A DNA stretch of 33,076 nt from DATKGL01 sp035510455. GTDB taxonomy: Bacteria; Patescibacteriota; Saccharimonadia; Saccharimonadales; UBA4665. The notes beneath the pieces are model-generated. The model ran no database searches. It worked only from the letters and a program-made list of their open reading frames with translations, and was not told where the DNA came from. The stretch covers positions 1 to 33,076 of the forward strand of contig DATKHB010000028.1 of the NCBI GenBank assembly GCA_035510455.1, given 5' to 3'. Position 1 is the stretch's first letter; each line of letters opens with the position of its first letter. Both the position numbers and the translations under genes were made by a program. Positions 30,701 through 33,076 of this stretch are shown one piece after another.

Positions 30701-32534
30701 CCCACATAGAAAAAACGAGCTTGAGAATGTAGCCGTTTATTATCAATTCTTCCAGCCGAATGATCAGGCCAAAAAAGAGTCAGAAGCAATGCAGAATGAG
30801 ATCTGGGAAATTCTTGACGAACACTATAAGGCGTTGCCAGACCCCAAAAACGAGACAGAGCAGGATAAGGTCTGGCGCTTACATTTGGCACGCATGGACA
30901 GGCGAAAAATGCATCCAACGACAGAGAAAAAAGATGGGCAAACGCTGATTAGTTTCAATCCTGAGCTTGATCGAGACCTGAAGGACTTCAGTGAGGCTGC
31001 ATTAAAGAAAAATAATGAGTCACAAAAATACCTCCCCTTAAAGTTATGGGCAAGCTATAGGTGGAAGAAAGAGCCAGACAAGTATAAAACTTACGACCAA
31101 TATGAAAATGACATATGTCTAGCTATTTCGGAAACAAAAGAGATTATCGAAAAATTTAAAAGTGATGACGAAAACGCACAAATATTTGATAGCTCAACGC
31201 CGGCGTACGTATGTTCCGTATTAGTACGCGACTTTGCAGATAAGCTTACCCCGGAAGATAAACTATGGTGTCGGGATGTTATCTTTGATTTTGCGTCGAG
31301 GCTAATAGAGGACGACTACGGCTATCAAGTTAGTGACGGAACTGAGCCTGCAATAAATGCTCTGCCGTTCCTTTCTGGGATCTCCAAAGAAGATGATGGA
31401 AAGATAGCAAACTACCTTCTTGTAACTCTTTTCAATCGTAGTCCTGCAAGTTCAGGGCAGAGTTTAAGTAGCTTCGCTTTAGTTACAATTCTACACAACC
31501 TCTGGAAGATAGATCCAAAAAGTGCCAATTCTTTGTTCTTGGGCTTCATATCCCTACAGCCTAAGTATGAGCTTTTGAGGGGAAAAATTAGGGAAGAAAA
31601 CATTAAGAAAAAGATTTATCAGGTTACCGAAGAAGAAGTTCTTAAGGCACTAGACGACCAATATGCAAAAGAAATTGAATTAGTGCAGACTAACAAGATC
31701 AACTATGCCGACATTGCGGAAGAATTAAATGATATGGATATACATGCCTTAGAAACTGCTTTTGAATTATTGCCATACGGAACAAAAGATGAAGAGCATA
31801 AAAAGTTCTTAGCAATTGCTCTGCCAAGGCTGGCCAAAAGAGTTTTTGATGATGACGAGCGATTTAACGACGGCAACAATCTGATAGAAAAGTTAGTACA
31901 CTTCATTCTGACATCTCCTAAGGAGGATATTGCAATATATCTAGCGCCATTTATCCAAGAGTTTAGTGAGTCGGGAGATGCTGCTGATTTGCTAGGAGCC
32001 TTCTTGAGCGCGGCTGATAAATTAGATCGATACGAAGAATTTTGGACTGTTTGGAATCTACTTTACGCTCCAGTAGTTGCTATTAGCAAGCAACCATACG
32101 GCCGTAGCAGCGGAAAGCAGGTCATAAGGAACTACTTACTCGCTTGGCAATACTGGAAAGAGTCGGCCAGAGAGTGGTATATCCTAAAGGACAGAGAAAA
32201 AGCGTTCTATAAAAGGGCTTCAAATGAAATGGGGAGTCCTGTTACCGTCTTGTATTCCTTAGCTAAGGTACTCTACGACATTGGTAGTAGCTTTGCGGAA
32301 GACGGTATTGTATGGGTTAACGACTTATTAGAAAATAACACAAGCTTATACACTGAAGATCTCGAAGTGAATACTGTATACCATCTCGAGCATGTTCTTC
32401 GTCGTTATGTATCGGTTAATCGGCAAAAAATTAAATCGACACCAGCTCTCAAGAAACGAGTTATTAAGACCTTGGACTTCTTGATCGAAAAGACTTCGAT
32501 TGCAGCCTACATCATGAGAGAAGACATACTTTAA
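27774..32534 (+). CDS. STAND NTPase with N-terminal PD-(D/E)xK-like nuclease domain, Avs4-like antiphage candidate
   Basis: The protein has 1586 residues. Residues 1-155 look like a restriction-type nuclease domain: a helix FEWLCYLLF (21-29), then RYKNQPGIETDPI with E49 and a strand GWQAKFF whose Q63-x-K65 fits the (D/E/Q)xK motif. A STAND ATPase follows: Walker A GDGGVGKT (213-220), Walker B CIVIDSAE (276-283), IIFTTRRS (308-315) and the NPFYL motif (368-372). The remaining 1100 residues are helical, resembling TPR/HEAT-type sensor repeats. This order and size match AVAST (Avs) proteins, where the C-terminal repeats bind a phage protein and the NTPase assembles to switch on the nuclease. The resemblance to Avs4, which senses phage portal protein, is from memory and needs a search. 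It sits alone on a tRNA-linked mobile island. Confidence 0.72.
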   Translation: MQEVNWSQFNAKFNGRQDKVFEWLCYLLFCIEYQQPLGIIRYKNQPGIETDPIKVGVDWIGWQAKFFATKLSEHVKDFTDSIDTTKKLYPHITKLTFYTNGEFSQDKGKAQSTPKEKIEAHATSKGMSIIWKEASSFVAPSVARDNAVLIKYFFSAERSTFDLIAELNQHTESILGSIRSTITFNGELKIDRSDKSAELTKAIEGALPIVMSGDGGVGKTAVIKDLYDQSREEVPIFVFKASEFNNLTNVNNLFKPYGDFNASDFATAYSDAKIKCIVIDSAEKLSDIDDKDVFREFLRLVIDNNWQIIFTTRRSYMDDLKIMLIDSYNLGFQSIDIRELTIEELESLAKKHSFNLPSNDRMVDLIRNPFYLNEYLKNYGTFAQDVTYTDFKKLLWNKHIADTSIKKSSMHIRREDSFIELAKRRADQGSFSVDATGIDDEALGKLLSNEVIGYDENARQYFITHDIYEEWALDKVIETAFHRNKGGETSDFFNQLGESLPVRRAFRNWLSNKLVAEKDEVRNLIENSIANKDITSFWRDEVLVSVLLSEDAKSFFDLVEKDLLADDGKLLVRITFLLRIACKTIDEEMLQRLGIKRYRPDNLLQTMFTAPRGSGWQYLIQFIDDRKESLGLKNWAAILAMLADWNSKHQSGETTKHASQIALFYYNSINNNGGLGYRSRDLESKLIRVILTGSSEIKTELSSIVDQITNDKSFNHRSIYYSLAEAMLSSLMVSANVARAIPEKIIELAQYLWMLPPPDGSDRFDGMHDIEQYFGISAHHQDYYPSSALQTPITTLLQVAQQKTIDFIIDFTNKATKAYENSELSQNETESIHIHISKEKTVTQVVSYRLWEIYRGTHVAPSVLESVHMALEKWLLEYAKTAPQEDVENLCIYLLERSKSASITAVVVSVVISQPFKLFEIAAILFRTKELFFYDKGRLVKDQTHKSGLEMLRDNFPQKDFMVQIHQDERIKACDDPHRKNELENVAVYYQFFQPNDQAKKESEAMQNEIWEILDEHYKALPDPKNETEQDKVWRLHLARMDRRKMHPTTEKKDGQTLISFNPELDRDLKDFSEAALKKNNESQKYLPLKLWASYRWKKEPDKYKTYDQYENDICLAISETKEIIEKFKSDDENAQIFDSSTPAYVCSVLVRDFADKLTPEDKLWCRDVIFDFASRLIEDDYGYQVSDGTEPAINALPFLSGISKEDDGKIANYLLVTLFNRSPASSGQSLSSFALVTILHNLWKIDPKSANSLFLGFISLQPKYELLRGKIREENIKKKIYQVTEEEVLKALDDQYAKEIELVQTNKINYADIAEELNDMDIHALETAFELLPYGTKDEEHKKFLAIALPRLAKRVFDDDERFNDGNNLIEKLVHFILTSPKEDIAIYLAPFIQEFSESGDAADLLGAFLSAADKLDRYEEFWTVWNLLYAPVVAISKQPYGRSSGKQVIRNYLLAWQYWKESAREWYILKDREKAFYKRASNEMGSPVTVLYSLAKVLYDIGSSFAEDGIVWVNDLLENNTSLYTEDLEVNTVYHLEHVLRRYVSVNRQKIKSTPALKKRVIKTLDFLIEKTSIAAYIMREDIL

Positions 32535-32548
32535 ACTTAAGCAAACGT

Positions 32549-32575
32549 AAAAAAATTATATGGAGATCGTACTCC
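32549..32575 (-). terminator. Possible terminator of the right-hand recombinase gene
   Basis: On the minus strand GGAG, a 6-base loop and CTCC (32575-32562) lie in the last codons of the recombinase, followed after 6 bases by seven T (32555-32549). The stem is only 4 pairs and the T-run is displaced, so this is weak. Confidence 0.25.
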
Positions 32576-33076
32576 CTAGCTCAACTATACTTCTTTCATG
32601 AATTGCTAGCTTACAACTTATATTTCTTATTAGACGTGTCAGTTCAAAATTTGTCCCACTCTTCAATATATATTTTGCGTACGAATGAAAAGCCTGAGTA
32701 GCGTTAAGTTTTTTGTCAGTAGTCCTTACGATAGCTGTAAACTTGTCTATTGCATCAAGTAAACCCGGCTCAACGCTTTTCGCATCCAAGCTAAGCTTAT
32801 CTACCTTACCAAGAAGCTCCTCGATTATTCTTTCTTCTTTAACATAAGGTTCAGTACAGTTGTAATTAACTTGGCGTGAGCAGTGATAATAAACGTGCCG
32901 GTTTTCACCCCCGTCTACTCTTTGCTTGAACTTTTCCTCGCCTACTATTTGTGATCCGCAACTAGCACATGTTAGAAACCTGCGGAACGGAAACTCTTTA
33001 GCGCCCCATTTAGACTTCTGAGGAGCATCAAGTTGAACTTGCACCATATCGAATAACTCTGTGCTAACTAGCTTGG
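32556..33076 (-). CDS. Serine recombinase, C-terminal part (5' truncated by window edge)
   Basis: The frame stays open to the right edge, giving 172 visible residues. It begins KLVSTELFDMVQ, the linker typical of serine recombinases between the recombinase domain and the zinc ribbon. Then RRFLTCASCGS (C36, C39) and HVYYHCSRQVNYNC (C65, C73) form the zinc beta-ribbon, followed by a helical tail (about 80-172) that is shorter than in the recombinase at the left end. The ATG at 33047 is internal to the domain. It is convergent with the STAND gene, 21 bases from its stop, and is the best evidence that this gene travels on a mobile element. Confidence 0.88.
   Translation of the reverse strand, partial: KLVSTELFDMVQVQLDAPQKSKWGAKEFPFRRFLTCASCGSQIVGEEKFKQRVDGGENRHVYYHCSRQVNYNCTEPYVKEERIIEELLGKVDKLSLDAKSVEPGLLDAIDKFTAIVRTTDKKLNATQAFHSYAKYILKSGTNFELTRLIRNISCKLAIHERSIVELGSTISI

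Larger units (their letters stand above)
27686..33076. mobile_element. Accessory island at tRNA-Gln with defence cargo (right end beyond window)
   Basis: Directly behind the tRNA-Gln 3' end the compact housekeeping gene order gives way to a very large STAND gene and a serine recombinase. tRNA genes are common integration sites, and serine recombinases mobilise many islands. No direct repeat of the tRNA 3' end is seen inside the window, so the distal boundary must lie to the right if this model holds. Confidence 0.5.

Noticed and set aside
1..33076. CRISPR array or rRNA genes
   Set aside because: No regularly spaced direct repeats and no rRNA-like segments were noticed on reading either strand.

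Overview
The window looks like a chromosome segment from a small-genome bacterium of the Candidate Phyla Radiation (Patescibacteria), most likely a Saccharibacteria (TM7) relative. This is an inference. It rests on extreme gene compaction, a transketolase split into two adjacent genes, a GatCAB operon carrying a small membrane/HEPN-like protein, and a divergent FNR-like/TrxB/glutaredoxin redox set. UGA is used as a normal stop (four ATGA overlaps: gatC/gatA, gatA/next gene, that gene/gatB, pheS/pheT), which argues against the recoded Gracilibacteria and Absconditabacteria.

Layout. (1) Bases 2-814: C-terminal part of a large serine recombinase, cut by the window edge; its last codons coincide with what looks like the 3' end of a tRNA gene. 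(2) 845-4432, minus strand: gatC-gatA-(HEPN-like membrane protein)-gatB, all with 4-base overlaps. (3) 4536-7432: an alpha/beta hydrolase facing uvrB. (4) 7482-15402, minus strand: central carbon block gap-rpiB-rpe-tktN-tktC, then fba, a PfkB sugar kinase, a protein of unknown family and a SLOG-type Rossmann protein. (5) 15515-19654: Nudix hydrolase, pyrophosphatase, flavin reductase, TrxB, glutaredoxin, membrane-tethered FKBP and a second Nudix protein. (6) 19700-27569: pheT-pheS, yajQ, a GH63-like glycosidase, rmuC and rarA. (7) 27612-27685: tRNA-Gln(CUG) with its terminator. (8) 27774-33076: an accessory island behind the tRNA, holding a 1586-residue STAND NTPase with an N-terminal nuclease-like domain (an Avs4-like antiphage candidate) and, convergent to it, the C-terminal part of a second serine recombinase.

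How the genes fit together. GatCAB makes Gln-tRNA(Gln) by amidating misacylated Glu-tRNA(Gln), and the tRNA-Gln in the window has the U1-A72 pair used for this. gap, rpiB, rpe, the two transketolase halves and fba link the non-oxidative pentose phosphate reactions to lower glycolysis. TrxB and the CxxC glutaredoxin probably form a reductase/redoxin pair.

The two most interesting signals are the Avs4-like defence candidate on a tRNA-associated mobile island, and a recurring promoter layout. In about ten operon-first genes the -10 box ends only 6-8 bases before the start codon, which implies widespread leaderless transcripts. One example is a single palindromic -10 octamer shared by the divergent genes pheS and yajQ.
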